Part shown: positions 5,635 through 12,524 of the stretch, in pieces
Position numbering within the stretch: the first letter of the stretch is position 1
How the letters are laid out: each line of letters starts with the position of its first letter
NCBI GenBank assembly: GCA_964461865.1
Contig: CAYWVK010000009.1
Span: forward strand, 1-19,188
Length of the DNA: 19,188 nt
Source: CAYWVK01 sp964461865
Lineage (GTDB): Bacteria; Patescibacteriota; Microgenomatia; Levybacterales; UBA12049
Direction: 5' to 3'
Made by a program: the position numbers and the translations under genes
Notes under the pieces: generated by a model
Database searches by the model: none
What the model was told of the DNA's origin: nothing
What the model saw: only the letters and a program-made list of their open reading frames with translations

Positions 5635-6357
5635 CTAGGCTTCAATTTTTAATAGCTCATTAAGCTCGCAAGGAAGATTAGCCTTGAAAAAAACTTTTTC
5701 ATTTTTTCTGGGATGATTAAACGTAATTTCCGATGCATGCAGAAATAATCTTGGCAAAACTTTTCTATCTTCTCTTGCTGTTTTCCTACCCGCATAAATA
5801 TTATCCCCAAAAACAGGATGATTAATATATTTCAAGTGTACTCTTATTTGATGAGTTCTTCCTGTTTTTGGCTTAACTTTTAATAAAGACAACTCATCGC
5901 TTATCCCCTTTTCTAAAAGAAGCTTTCCGTTTTTAATAACATTATATTTTGTATTGGCTTCTTTTCCGCCCGCTAATACCCCAAACCTCTTCCTGTTCCA
6001 GGGAAGCCTACCAACGGGAACTTTAATCTCCCCTTCGCCAAGATTCATCTTACCGTGAGCCAACGCTATATACGCCTTTTGTACCATTCTTTCTTTAAAT
6101 TGTTTTTGTAAATTTTTAAATGATTCATTATTCTTTGCAACAATTAAAATCCCAGAAGTTTCTTTATCTAAACGATGAACAATGCCTGCTCTTTTATAAA
6201 AATCCGATTCCTTATCAGAGTTTTTAAAAAAATCATATCTTTCCTCTATCCAATCCTGAACTGTAATTTCATGAATTGTTGTATCAGACTTGTTAACCGT
6301 TATAAAGGCTTTTTTATTTAAAATTAAAATATCATTGTCTTCAAATACTATTGTCAT
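5635..6357 (-). CDS. RluA/RluD-type pseudouridine synthase
   Basis: This 240-aa protein isomerises uridines in rRNA or tRNA to pseudouridine. Evidence is the catalytic motif HRLDKETSGILIVAK (from residue 61; D64 is the nucleophile), the family strands LALAHG-like IALAHGKM near 97-104, TGRTHQIRVHL (165-175) with the conserved Arg, and PVFGDNIY near 181-188. It lacks the N-terminal S4 RNA-binding domain of E. coli RluD and RluC, so it resembles the shorter RluA form; the exact target base cannot be named. Its ATG overlaps the stop of the upstream membrane gene as ATGA, so translation is coupled. Cytoplasmic. Confidence 0.93.
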   Translation of the reverse strand: MTIVFEDNDILILNKKAFITVNKSDTTIHEITVQDWIEERYDFFKNSDKESDFYKRAGIVHRLDKETSGILIVAKNNESFKNLQKQFKERMVQKAYIALAHGKMNLGEGEIKVPVGRLPWNRKRFGVLAGGKEANTKYNVIKNGKLLLEKGISDELSLLKVKPKTGRTHQIRVHLKYINHPVFGDNIYAGRKTAREDRKVLPRLFLHASEITFNHPRKNEKVFFKANLPCELNELLKIEA

Positions 6358-7046
6358 TTTTTAGAAGCAGATTTTTCTACTAATTCTTGTCTTACAATAA
6401 CCACAATACAAGTTATAAAAATAAGAGCCCATAGCAAACTGTCTTTCTCAAAAATCCCAAACTTTCCCCAGAATTGAATTAAGTTTGTAATAAACCCAAG
6501 AACAGAGATACTAATTAAAGAAAAAGCACCTAGGCTTGCCTCTTTTAAAATGTTTCTTTGTGTATATGGAAATATAAATTTAAAAAATATAATAGCTAAG
6601 ACTAGATAAATTAAAAATAAAACTATATAAAAAATAAAATTATTTATATTTGATAAAAGTCCATTTAATAAAATACCAAGCGGCAAAACTGCTAGCAAAC
6701 TTATTGAGAAAAAATCAAAAATTCTTTTTACAGGAAGCTTCTTGTAATTTAAAAATAGCAAAAGCGATAAAACCCCTCCAATAATCCCTCCCGCTAAGTA
6801 TAATCCGGGAAAATATGGAAACATAAGAAAACCCAAGGGTGTTATAAACACAGGGTTATAATTAAAAATTACATAGAAGAATCTTGCAAAAAAAAGAGAA
6901 ATAAAACCTGTTAAAAAAGCGCCATTAAAAATGACATCCATTGGAATATCTTTTTTAATAATTAGAAAGTCATCTTTTGAGACTAAATGAAGCACAAAAA
7001 GAAATAAAAAGAAACAAATTGCTATTACTATTATTGAAAATTGCAT
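6354..7046 (-). CDS. Lgt-like integral membrane protein lacking catalytic residues
   Basis: The 230-aa protein has about seven hydrophobic helices. Two segments recall Lgt, the prolipoprotein diacylglyceryl transferase: FFARFFYVIFNYNP (residues 52-65, compare the GARLGYVLFY region) and GLYLAGGIIGGVLSLLL (81-97, compare the HGG-containing segment), followed by PLGILLNGLL (122-131, where Lgt has its GR-G-N-F-N-G signature). The histidine and the arginine and asparagine that define active Lgt are absent at these positions. It is also shorter than typical Lgt (about 260-290 aa). I infer a divergent, possibly inactive relative; it may simply be another multipass protein. Starts 5 nt after the efp stop with no ribosome binding site. 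Confidence 0.6.
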   Translation of the reverse strand: MQFSIIVIAICFFLFLFVLHLVSKDDFLIIKKDIPMDVIFNGAFLTGFISLFFARFFYVIFNYNPVFITPLGFLMFPYFPGLYLAGGIIGGVLSLLLFLNYKKLPVKRIFDFFSISLLAVLPLGILLNGLLSNINNFIFYIVLFLIYLVLAIIFFKFIFPYTQRNILKEASLGAFSLISISVLGFITNLIQFWGKFGIFEKDSLLWALIFITCIVVIVRQELVEKSASKK

Positions 7047-7051
7047 ATTTT

Positions 7052-7606
7052 TTAGGCTTTTTCCGTATATGCTCCAGTCCTTGTGTCAATCCTGATGTTG
7101 TCTCCAATGTTTATAAAAAGAGGAACTCTGGTTTTTAATCCATTTTCTAATGTTGCATCTTTATAAAGATTTGAAGCTGAGTTACCTCTTATTCCAGGAC
7201 CTGTTTCCAAAATCCTAAACTCCATTTTAGGAGGTAAATTAACAGATAATGGTTTATTATCCAAAAAACTTACAGAAAAATTTATTCCCTCTTTTAAATA
7301 CTCATCACCATCTACAAGATTAAGTGCAATCGATACTTGCTCAAAACTCTTAGGATCCATAAAATATGCAAAATCACTATCCTTATATAAATACTGCATA
7401 TCTCTTTTTAATACACTTACCGGCTTTACTTTAGCTCCATTTATAAACCCCTTTTCTGTTGTTGCTCCTGTTTTAATGTTTTTTACTTTAACCTTTATGT
7501 TTGCACTTCCCCGCCCCATTTTTATATGTTCGTATGAAAGAACAATAAAAATATTGCCGTTATCCTCAAAAATAGTACCGCTTCTAAGTTCCGTAACTGA
7601 AATCAT
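7052..7606 (-). CDS. efp: Translation elongation factor P
   Basis: EF-P binds the ribosome between the P and E sites and promotes peptide bonds at consecutive prolines. The 184-aa length and all three barrel domains are normal: the KOW-like N-domain (1-62), the OB domain starting near YLYKDSDFAYFMD (residues 73-85), and the C-terminal domain with GNSASNLYKDATLENG (141-156) and PLFINIGDNIRIDTRTGAY. The tip loop reads KMGRGSA, so the position normally holding the modified lysine is arginine 32. In Pseudomonas an arginine at this position is rhamnosylated by EarP; no earP is in view. Sits 4 nt after the NIF3-like gene and 5 nt before the Lgt-like gene. Confidence 0.95.
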   Translation of the reverse strand: MISVTELRSGTIFEDNGNIFIVLSYEHIKMGRGSANIKVKVKNIKTGATTEKGFINGAKVKPVSVLKRDMQYLYKDSDFAYFMDPKSFEQVSIALNLVDGDEYLKEGINFSVSFLDNKPLSVNLPPKMEFRILETGPGIRGNSASNLYKDATLENGLKTRVPLFINIGDNIRIDTRTGAYTEKA

Positions 7607-7610
7607 ATAT

Positions 7611-8576
7611 TTATCCCTTTTTTATCCTTTTAACTCTAATAAGACCGGAGAAAGGAATAATCTCTACTCCTTTTTTTTCAAGTTCATCTAAGAATAAATT
7701 AGCTCCCAGAGAATCTGAAGCCATATGGCCGGATACAATAACATTTAAATGATTCTTTTTTGCTTCTTCAAAGTGATCTTCTTTCATGTGCATTTCAATG
7801 ATTGTACCAATGCCTGCTTGTGCCATTTTTTCATAAATTAATTTAGAACCTGAAGTTCCCCCTGTAAATCCTGTAATTGCAATTTTACCTGCTCTGTTTT
7901 TCTCATTACCTACTGTTATCCTTGGGCCAACTTTGCACATTTTTGATTCATTAAATTCTGGAATTTTTAATATTTCTTCATATACTTCACCAACTGTTTC
8001 AAGTCCTTTGTCTTCAAGTTTTTTGGAAAGATAATTATGACCAATATTATCCCAAATCGTATGAATTACCATTAAGGGAATTCCTAAAAGCTTTGCCGCG
8101 TCAACTGTCTTGCCATGATTTGTCGGATTAAGCCCTCTTCTTACTTGATTTACTCTTTCCTGCATTAAAGATTCTGCAATATTTATTGGTATTCCGTAAT
8201 TATTCATTAAATCAATTTGAACATCCATAACTTCATCAAGACCGGCTAGCGCATGTCCTTCAGGATGATGACCAATAATTAAATCTATTTTTTCTCCCTT
8301 TTGGTTAAGCCTATCTGTTAAAACAACCTCACCTGTATCAATATCTATACCAACAATCACCCGAGAAATTTTAGTCTTGGGATCTCCAACTAATATTCTA
8401 GAATCGGCAAAGGGATTTTTAAAACACTCTTTATCAAAATATTTTTTCTTACTTTCAGGTAAATCATCGTATTCTTTTTTGTTTCTTGCCAAAAACTTAC
8501 AAACTTTATCCTCTCCCCTAGGATCTGCTTTTATACCCATTTTTATTGCTAAATCATAAATTTCTTGAAGTGTCAT
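7611..8576 (-). CDS. NIF3-like metal-binding protein
   Basis: A 321-aa NIF3/DUF34-family protein. Visible family features: VIVGIDIDTGEVVLTDRL (74-90), the metal site IIGHHPEGHAL with H103 and H104, HTIWDN (172-177), the glycine-rich GFTGGTSGSKL (236-246), and GHMASDSLGANLFLDEL (283-299). In the usual family the last motif has His followed four residues later by Glu; here it is H284 and D288. NIF3 proteins bind two metal ions and form ring-shaped oligomers; proposed roles include GTP cyclohydrolase-like or metal-chaperone activity, none firmly established. First gene of the operon leading into efp, with a perfect -10 hexamer 7 nt before the ATG. Confidence 0.88.
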   Translation of the reverse strand: MTLQEIYDLAIKMGIKADPRGEDKVCKFLARNKKEYDDLPESKKKYFDKECFKNPFADSRILVGDPKTKISRVIVGIDIDTGEVVLTDRLNQKGEKIDLIIGHHPEGHALAGLDEVMDVQIDLMNNYGIPINIAESLMQERVNQVRRGLNPTNHGKTVDAAKLLGIPLMVIHTIWDNIGHNYLSKKLEDKGLETVGEVYEEILKIPEFNESKMCKVGPRITVGNEKNRAGKIAITGFTGGTSGSKLIYEKMAQAGIGTIIEMHMKEDHFEEAKKNHLNVIVSGHMASDSLGANLFLDELEKKGVEIIPFSGLIRVKRIKKG

Positions 8577-8593
8577 AGGTTAAATTATATAAT
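8565..8593 (+). promoter_or_regulatory. Promoter of tRNA-Leu and methyltransferase
   Basis: -35 TTGAAG (8565-8570), inside the NIF3-like coding sequence, then exactly 17 bp and a perfect -10 TATAAT (8588-8593). The predicted start near 8600 leaves about 20 nt of 5' precursor before the tRNA. Confidence 0.6.
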
Positions 8594-8612
8594 AGGAGAA
8601 GCTAAAACGCAA
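8584..8612 (-). promoter_or_regulatory. Promoter of the NIF3-like/efp operon
   Basis: On the minus strand, -35 TTGCGT (8607-8612, 3 of 6), 17 bp, perfect -10 TATAAT (8584-8589), then 7 nt to the ATG. Its -10 and that of the tRNA promoter form one palindrome, ATTATATAAT (8584-8593). Confidence 0.6.
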
Positions 8613-8620
8613 AGCTAAAG

Positions 8621-8703
8621 GGGCAAGTGGCGGAATGGTATACGCGGTAGTCTCAAAAACTACTAGTCGCAAGGCTATGTGGGTTCGACTCCCTCCTTGC
8701 CCA
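8621..8703 (+). tRNA. tRNA-Leu(CAA)
   Basis: An 83-nt class II tRNA. The acceptor GGGCAAG pairs with CTTGCCC, followed by discriminator A (8703). The D arm is GCGG...CGC as in bacterial tRNA-Leu. The anticodon stem GTAGT/ACTAC (8647-8651/8659-8663) holds loop CTCAAAA with anticodon CAA (8654-8656), reading UUG. The long variable arm TAGTC-GCAA-GGCTA has a GNRA loop. The T arm is GTGGG-TTCGACT-CCCTC, which leaves one U-U mismatch at pair 50-64. CCA is not encoded (CAA follows), so CCA-adding enzyme is needed. Confidence 0.95.
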
Positions 8704-8717
8704 CAAAGTAAAAAAAT

Positions 8718-9377
8718 ATGCCAGAAAATATAACAACACAAAATACGCCTAAAAATATTGACTTGTGGAGATCGTGTCTTGATTCACTAACTCCAGCATA
8801 TGCATCGTTTTTTAGCGCTGAAGAAAAATACCTTAAAGAAAATATTCATCCAAAAGACAATATTTTAGATATTGGATCAGGAACTGGCAGAATTGTCGAT
8901 TATATTTTGCAATCAACACCACATGTTACTGGAATTGACTATGATCAAGAAACAATAGAAGGATTAAGAAAAAAATACAAAAATCAACCACTTACCAAAT
9001 TCGTTAATGCAAATGCAGCAGACCTACCATTTGAGGATGAATGTTTTGATGTCATAACATTTTCTACTGTTTTTTGTAATATTGAAGATAAATCAAAAGC
9101 AATGAGCGAATCAGCACGGGTACTTAAAAAAGAAGGTTTTTTGTTTTTAAGTACATATTCTGAGGATGCTTTAGATGATAGAGTTAAGCAATATAAAAAA
9201 GCAAAACTACTACAATTAAGTACAAATAATGGTAAAATCACTTTTGTCGGTGGTCATACCTCCGCTCAGTTTACACTAGAAGAGTTAGAACAATATGGCT
9301 TAAATGCAGGACTAGAATTAGTTGATTATAAAAAATGCGGAAAACTTGCTTATATTTGTAAGTTTCAGAAAGTTTAA
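8718..9377 (+). CDS. Class I SAM-dependent methyltransferase
   Basis: A 219-aa Methyltransf_11-type enzyme. Motif I is ILDIGSGTG (49-57), motif post-I is TGIDYDQET (71-79, acidic D74/D76 region for the SAM ribose), motif II is PFEDECFDVITF (104-115), and motif III is RVLKKEGFLFLSTYS (134-148). The substrate cannot be told: members act on lipids, quinones, proteins or RNA. No signal peptide. The ATG is 14 nt after the tRNA-Leu 3' end with no promoter or ribosome site between, so it is probably transcribed with the tRNA, and 3' processing of the tRNA would leave a 14-nt leader. Converges with the GT2 gene 2 nt away. Confidence 0.9.
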   Translation: MPENITTQNTPKNIDLWRSCLDSLTPAYASFFSAEEKYLKENIHPKDNILDIGSGTGRIVDYILQSTPHVTGIDYDQETIEGLRKKYKNQPLTKFVNANAADLPFEDECFDVITFSTVFCNIEDKSKAMSESARVLKKEGFLFLSTYSEDALDDRVKQYKKAKLLQLSTNNGKITFVGGHTSAQFTLEELEQYGLNAGLELVDYKKCGKLAYICKFQKV

Positions 9378-9379
9378 AT

Positions 9380-10300
9380 TTACCCCTCGAGAATTTTATT
9401 ACCGTATTGTTTTGCAACCGCAGGAATTCTGTCTTTTGTCATACGATAAATAAAACTTATTACTGCTGCCGGAAAAAGAAGAAGAGCAAGAACTGCTAAA
9501 ACAGAACTGGCAAACTCTTTTCTCTTATCATCTGGGTTCATGTGTAAAACACTGTTTATCTTATTAAACCTAATATCACTTGCTGTTTTAGTAAATGGTT
9601 TTTTATAGATATATGTCCAGAAATAATTTAACGTATACCTAAATGAGGTTGTAATCGGCCCTTCCTTGGCCAGTCTTCTTCCTGATGCAAGAATCGGTAG
9701 ATTAAATGTCCATTTTACCATCCCCTGTTTAAATAATCTTCTCGAAACATCTGCGTCCTCACCATAAAAATCATATTCTTCATTAAAACCACCCATCTTA
9801 TCAAAAGCCTTTCTTTTAAAAACATAGTTTCCTCCCTGAAGAACCGAACCTTTTTTTAAAATAAAACTCATAATAAGATATATTGCATAAGTATAATAGT
9901 AAAAAGATCTTACAATTAAAGACATTGTTAAGGAAACATCATAGTAAATAAACGGACCGGATAAACCAACCAGCTTTTTATTTTTAGAAAATTCACCAAA
10001 AACTCTTTCAATCCAACCCTTAGTTAATCTGGTATCGGAGTCTACGTTTGCAATTAAGTCTCCCTTTGAAACCTTATATCCTGCTGTTCTTGCTCTAACA
10101 AGTCCTTTTTTTGGTTCATCAACTACTTTTACACCCTTAAAAGATAATGCTACTTTCTTAGTATTATCCGTACTTGCATTGTTTACAACAATTACCTCAA
10201 CATCATACTTTTTTCCTTTTAATTCTTTAAATATAGAATCAAGGCATTTACCAATATATGCCTCTTCATTATATGCCGGTATTACAAAACTTAGTTTCAT
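9380..10300 (-). CDS. Family 2 glycosyltransferase, membrane-associated
   Basis: A 306-aa GT-A fold enzyme that transfers a sugar from a nucleotide donor, probably to a lipid or surface glycan. The start LSFVIPAYNEEAYIGKCLDSI (broken here at residues 3-23), the nucleotide-binding VVNNASTDNT (38-47), the metal-binding DSD (87-89) in NVDSDTR, and FYGEDADVSRRL (178-189) with the ED acid pair that typically acts as base are all present. One or two helices near 123-148 and a clear one at 266-287 suggest membrane association. Its own promoter has a perfect -10 hexamer 11 nt before the ATG. Neighbours GT4 and DedA suggest a shared role in the cell envelope. Confidence 0.9.
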   Translation of the reverse strand: MKLSFVIPAYNEEAYIGKCLDSIFKELKGKKYDVEVIVVNNASTDNTKKVALSFKGVKVVDEPKKGLVRARTAGYKVSKGDLIANVDSDTRLTKGWIERVFGEFSKNKKLVGLSGPFIYYDVSLTMSLIVRSFYYYTYAIYLIMSFILKKGSVLQGGNYVFKRKAFDKMGGFNEEYDFYGEDADVSRRLFKQGMVKWTFNLPILASGRRLAKEGPITTSFRYTLNYFWTYIYKKPFTKTASDIRFNKINSVLHMNPDDKRKEFASSVLAVLALLLFPAAVISFIYRMTKDRIPAVAKQYGNKILEG

Positions 10301-10311
10301 TACTTAACTGT

Positions 10312-10339
10312 ATTATATCGAAAAAGGCGGTTAAAACAA
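10312..10339 (-). promoter_or_regulatory. Promoter of the GT2 gene
   Basis: -35 TTGTTT (10334-10339), 16 bp, perfect -10 TATAAT (10312-10317), then 11 nt to the ATG. The leader would be about 4-5 nt, without a ribosome binding site. Confidence 0.5.
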
Positions 10340-10342
10340 CTA

Positions 10343-11545
10343 TTATTTCAATTTTTGTAATTTATAATTCTTGATTGTGTCAAGATAAATTCTCTCCCAT
10401 TCCTTGGCAATGTAAAGCGGTGAAAACTTTTCGACAAACGCTCGTCCTCCTTCTCCAAGTTTTTGGGAAACGCTTTTGTTTTGATAAAGATAAAGTATCT
10501 TTTCATATAGTCCACTAACGTCTGCTGGTTCGATAAGAATGCCATTGTGTTCATTAACGTACTCTGCCAACCCCCAAGCCCTTGCAGCAATTACAGGTAG
10601 CTTACAAGCCATTGCTTGCATCATTACAATGCTTTGCGTCTCCGCAACACTTGGAATAACGAATAAGTCTGATCCGTTATATAAATCAACTATATCATCG
10701 ATGTTTTTAAAATACCCAAAAAATTTAACATTTTTTTCAATTCCTAATTGACTAACTAAAGCTTTAAGCTCCTCCACTTGTGAGCCTGTTCCTGCAATAA
10801 CAAAACCGATTTTAGGATTTTTCTTTATTATATTTGCAACCGCTTTTAAAGTTACATCAATTTTCTTCTCTGGAGCAATTCTTCCCATATACAAAAGTGA
10901 ATAATCAAATAATCCAATTTTTTTCTTTAATGGCCATTTATTTTTTATTGGTTTAAATTTATCAATATTAATAGGATTTGATAAAGCTCTATGTCTTGGT
11001 TTTGAAAAACCAAATTTTTTTAATTCCTCAAAGATTGCATTACATGGAGACGAAACAAAATCACATTGGTTGTAATACCATGCATCGTATCTTGAAACAG
11101 CTTTTTGCACAAATTTTCCCTTAATCGGTGAGTATTTTAAAAACTCAACCATTGGGGTATGATCTGTTCCAACTAATGGCTTTTTTAAGATCTTTGCGCA
11201 ATGAAGCGCTTCAATACCAAGGCTGGCTATATCATTCGTATGAATTACATCCGGATTAAATTTTTTAACGGCTTTAAGGCTTAAACCAACCGGCAGCGTT
11301 AATCTACTTTGCTTAGTCCCTGTTGGGTAAGGAATTGATGGAACTCTAACTATTTGAATATTTTCACCCAAATTAAGCTCCTTTTTATCAGCACCAATAG
11401 TCTTATAATTTTCTTTTGAATAATCAAGCGCAACAAAACAAACCTTATGTCCAAGCTTTGCTAATTCTTTACCCGTTGTCGTAATTGAATCGGCAATACC
11501 GCTTAACTCAGGATAAAAGTTATCTGAAACAATAGCAATTTTCAT
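10343..11545 (-). CDS. Family 4 glycosyltransferase
   Basis: A GT-B fold enzyme of about 400 aa, similar in layout to diacylglycerol glucosyltransferases and mannosyltransferases. Features (numbering from the upstream ATG at 11554): acceptor-side GIADSITTTGKELAKLGHKV (19-38), HTNDIASLG (105-113), GTDHTPMVEF (129-138), LLYMGRIAPEKK (220-231), FVIAGTGSQ (251-259), and donor-site SVAETQSIVMMQAMA (302-316). The usual EX7E donor motif here reads E305-x7-Q313. Start: I prefer ATG 11545 (MKIAIVSDNFYPE, the classic opening), one nt after the DedA stop; the ATG at 11554 would overlap DedA by 8 nt. Probably coupled to DedA in one operon; acceptor unknown. Confidence 0.88.
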   Translation of the reverse strand: MKIAIVSDNFYPELSGIADSITTTGKELAKLGHKVCFVALDYSKENYKTIGADKKELNLGENIQIVRVPSIPYPTGTKQSRLTLPVGLSLKAVKKFNPDVIHTNDIASLGIEALHCAKILKKPLVGTDHTPMVEFLKYSPIKGKFVQKAVSRYDAWYYNQCDFVSSPCNAIFEELKKFGFSKPRHRALSNPINIDKFKPIKNKWPLKKKIGLFDYSLLYMGRIAPEKKIDVTLKAVANIIKKNPKIGFVIAGTGSQVEELKALVSQLGIEKNVKFFGYFKNIDDIVDLYNGSDLFVIPSVAETQSIVMMQAMACKLPVIAARAWGLAEYVNEHNGILIEPADVSGLYEKILYLYQNKSVSQKLGEGGRAFVEKFSPLYIAKEWERIYLDTIKNYKLQKLK

Positions 11546-11546
11546 C

Positions 11547-12170
11547 TTACACATCTAAAACGTTTTTTCTTTTTAATTTTTCTACAAAAGATAAATATTT
11601 TTCTTTATGATTACGATAAATATAATATATTAATAAAGCAATAATGCCTATCACCACAATTACTAAACTAAGATAATCTAAATATTTATCAAAACTTACA
11701 TATGCTTGTCCAAAATAATAACCAATCGAAAGTAAGATTAAATATTTTGGAATTGTTACTACAAAATTTGACCAAAAAATTTCATAAATTCTTACCCTTG
11801 CGATTCCTGCAGAAACTAAAATTGGTGCCCCAAAAGCATGTGAAATCTTACCAATTATAATTGTTTTTTTCGTGTGTTTTTTAAAATGTGCCTCTAGCTT
11901 GTCAATTATTCTCTCATTTAACCTGAAAAATTTTCCGTATTTATGTAAAAATCTTTTTCCTCCCCATCTACCAATAGAATAATAAAAAATATCACCGATT
12001 AAATCCGCCATAACTACTACTGGATAAACTATAAAAATATTTAAAATATTAATTGAAGACAAAAAACCTGCAGTTATAGAAACAATCGGTCCCTCAACTA
12101 CGATTAGCGGAAAAAGAATTAAATATCCATAAACCATTAACCATTCTATTACTTGTGGAAATGATAACAT
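11547..12170 (-). CDS. DedA/VTT-family membrane protein
   Basis: A 207-aa DedA-type protein. Family signs are VVEGPIVSITAGFL (residues 24-37, the E..P...G segment), ADLIGDIFYYSIGRWGGKRFL (broken at 55-75, the GD...Y.IG+..G signature), and a C-terminal amphipathic and membrane part with ISHAFGAPILVSAGIARV near 108-125, where classical members have an F-x-R-x-x-P-x-x-R-x-x-x-P-x-x-A-G pattern; here the arginines are mostly replaced. Some DedA proteins are undecaprenyl phosphate or phospholipid flippases. About five membrane segments. A TAAAAT -10 hexamer ends 7 nt before the ATG. Followed by GT4, so lipid-carrier recycling for glycan synthesis is a plausible role. Confidence 0.85.
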   Translation of the reverse strand: MLSFPQVIEWLMVYGYLILFPLIVVEGPIVSITAGFLSSINILNIFIVYPVVVMADLIGDIFYYSIGRWGGKRFLHKYGKFFRLNERIIDKLEAHFKKHTKKTIIIGKISHAFGAPILVSAGIARVRIYEIFWSNFVVTIPKYLILLSIGYYFGQAYVSFDKYLDYLSLVIVVIGIIALLIYYIYRNHKEKYLSFVEKLKRKNVLDV

Positions 12171-12177
12171 AGTTATT

Positions 12178-12183
12178 ATTTTA
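12178..12183 (-). promoter_or_regulatory. -10 element of the DedA-GT4 operon
   Basis: TAAAAT on the minus strand (5 of 6 to consensus), 7 nt before the ATG. The stretch upstream contains two direct copies of ATTAACATAAA, so a second TAAAAT lies 11 bp further back with TTGTTT 17 bp before it. Either could be used. Confidence 0.4.
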
Positions 12184-12220
12184 TGTTAATTTTATGTTAA
12201 TTAAAAGTACAAAACAAAAA

Positions 12221-12265
12221 AGTTAAAGCGATACCTTCATTTAAAACGAGAGCATCGCTTTAACT
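12221..12265 (-). terminator. Rho-independent terminator of the dnaB transcript
   Basis: AGTTAAAGCGAT (12221-12232) and ATCGCTTTAACT (12254-12265) form a perfect 12-bp stem with a 21-nt loop. Read on the minus strand the stem is followed by a T-rich tract (TTTTTGTTTTG). It lies 18 nt after the stop codon of the 78-aa gene and separates dnaB from the DedA operon. Confidence 0.85.
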
Positions 12266-12282
12266 CTAAGTATACAGTCACA

Positions 12283-12519
12283 TTAAACTGTTGGTGTTCC
12301 TCCTTGATTTACTCCTTCTTCTGCTACTGGTGTAGCGGGTGACTCAGTTGGTTCACTTGGCACAACTGGCTCTTCTGCTACAGGATTTGCAGGAGGTGGT
12401 GGAACTGAACCCGGAACATTTGGAGTTGGAGCCGGAACATTTGGATCTACTACTGGTGTAACAGGTGCTACTGGCTCAACTGGTGTTTGTTGGGTTGGGT
12501 TATTTAAATTATCATCCAT
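12283..12519 (-). CDS. Proline-rich disordered small protein, 78 aa
   Basis: About a third of the 78 residues are proline, with Val, Glu, Thr and Ala making up most of the rest and no Lys, Arg, Cys, Trp, Tyr or Phe visible. The chain is acidic and surely disordered, with repeating PV.P/PVAEE units (PVAEEPVVP, ATPVAEEG) and a PPPP run (residues 40-43). No signal peptide. The start is fixed by a 10-base Shine-Dalgarno match located inside the dnaB stop region, so it is made from the dnaB transcript. The terminator follows 18 nt later. A role as a linker or acidic partner is possible; function unknown. The PPPP run should make its translation depend on EF-P. Confidence 0.8.
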   Translation of the reverse strand: MDDNLNNPTQQTPVEPVAPVTPVVDPNVPAPTPNVPGSVPPPPANPVAEEPVVPSEPTESPATPVAEEGVNQGGTPTV

Positions 12520-12524
12520 TTCTA

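Noticed and set aside
12283..12519. Minisatellite or CRISPR-like repeat in the proline-rich region
   Set aside because: The repetition is irregular at DNA level and reflects recurring P, V, E and T codons; there are no fixed repeat units or spacers.
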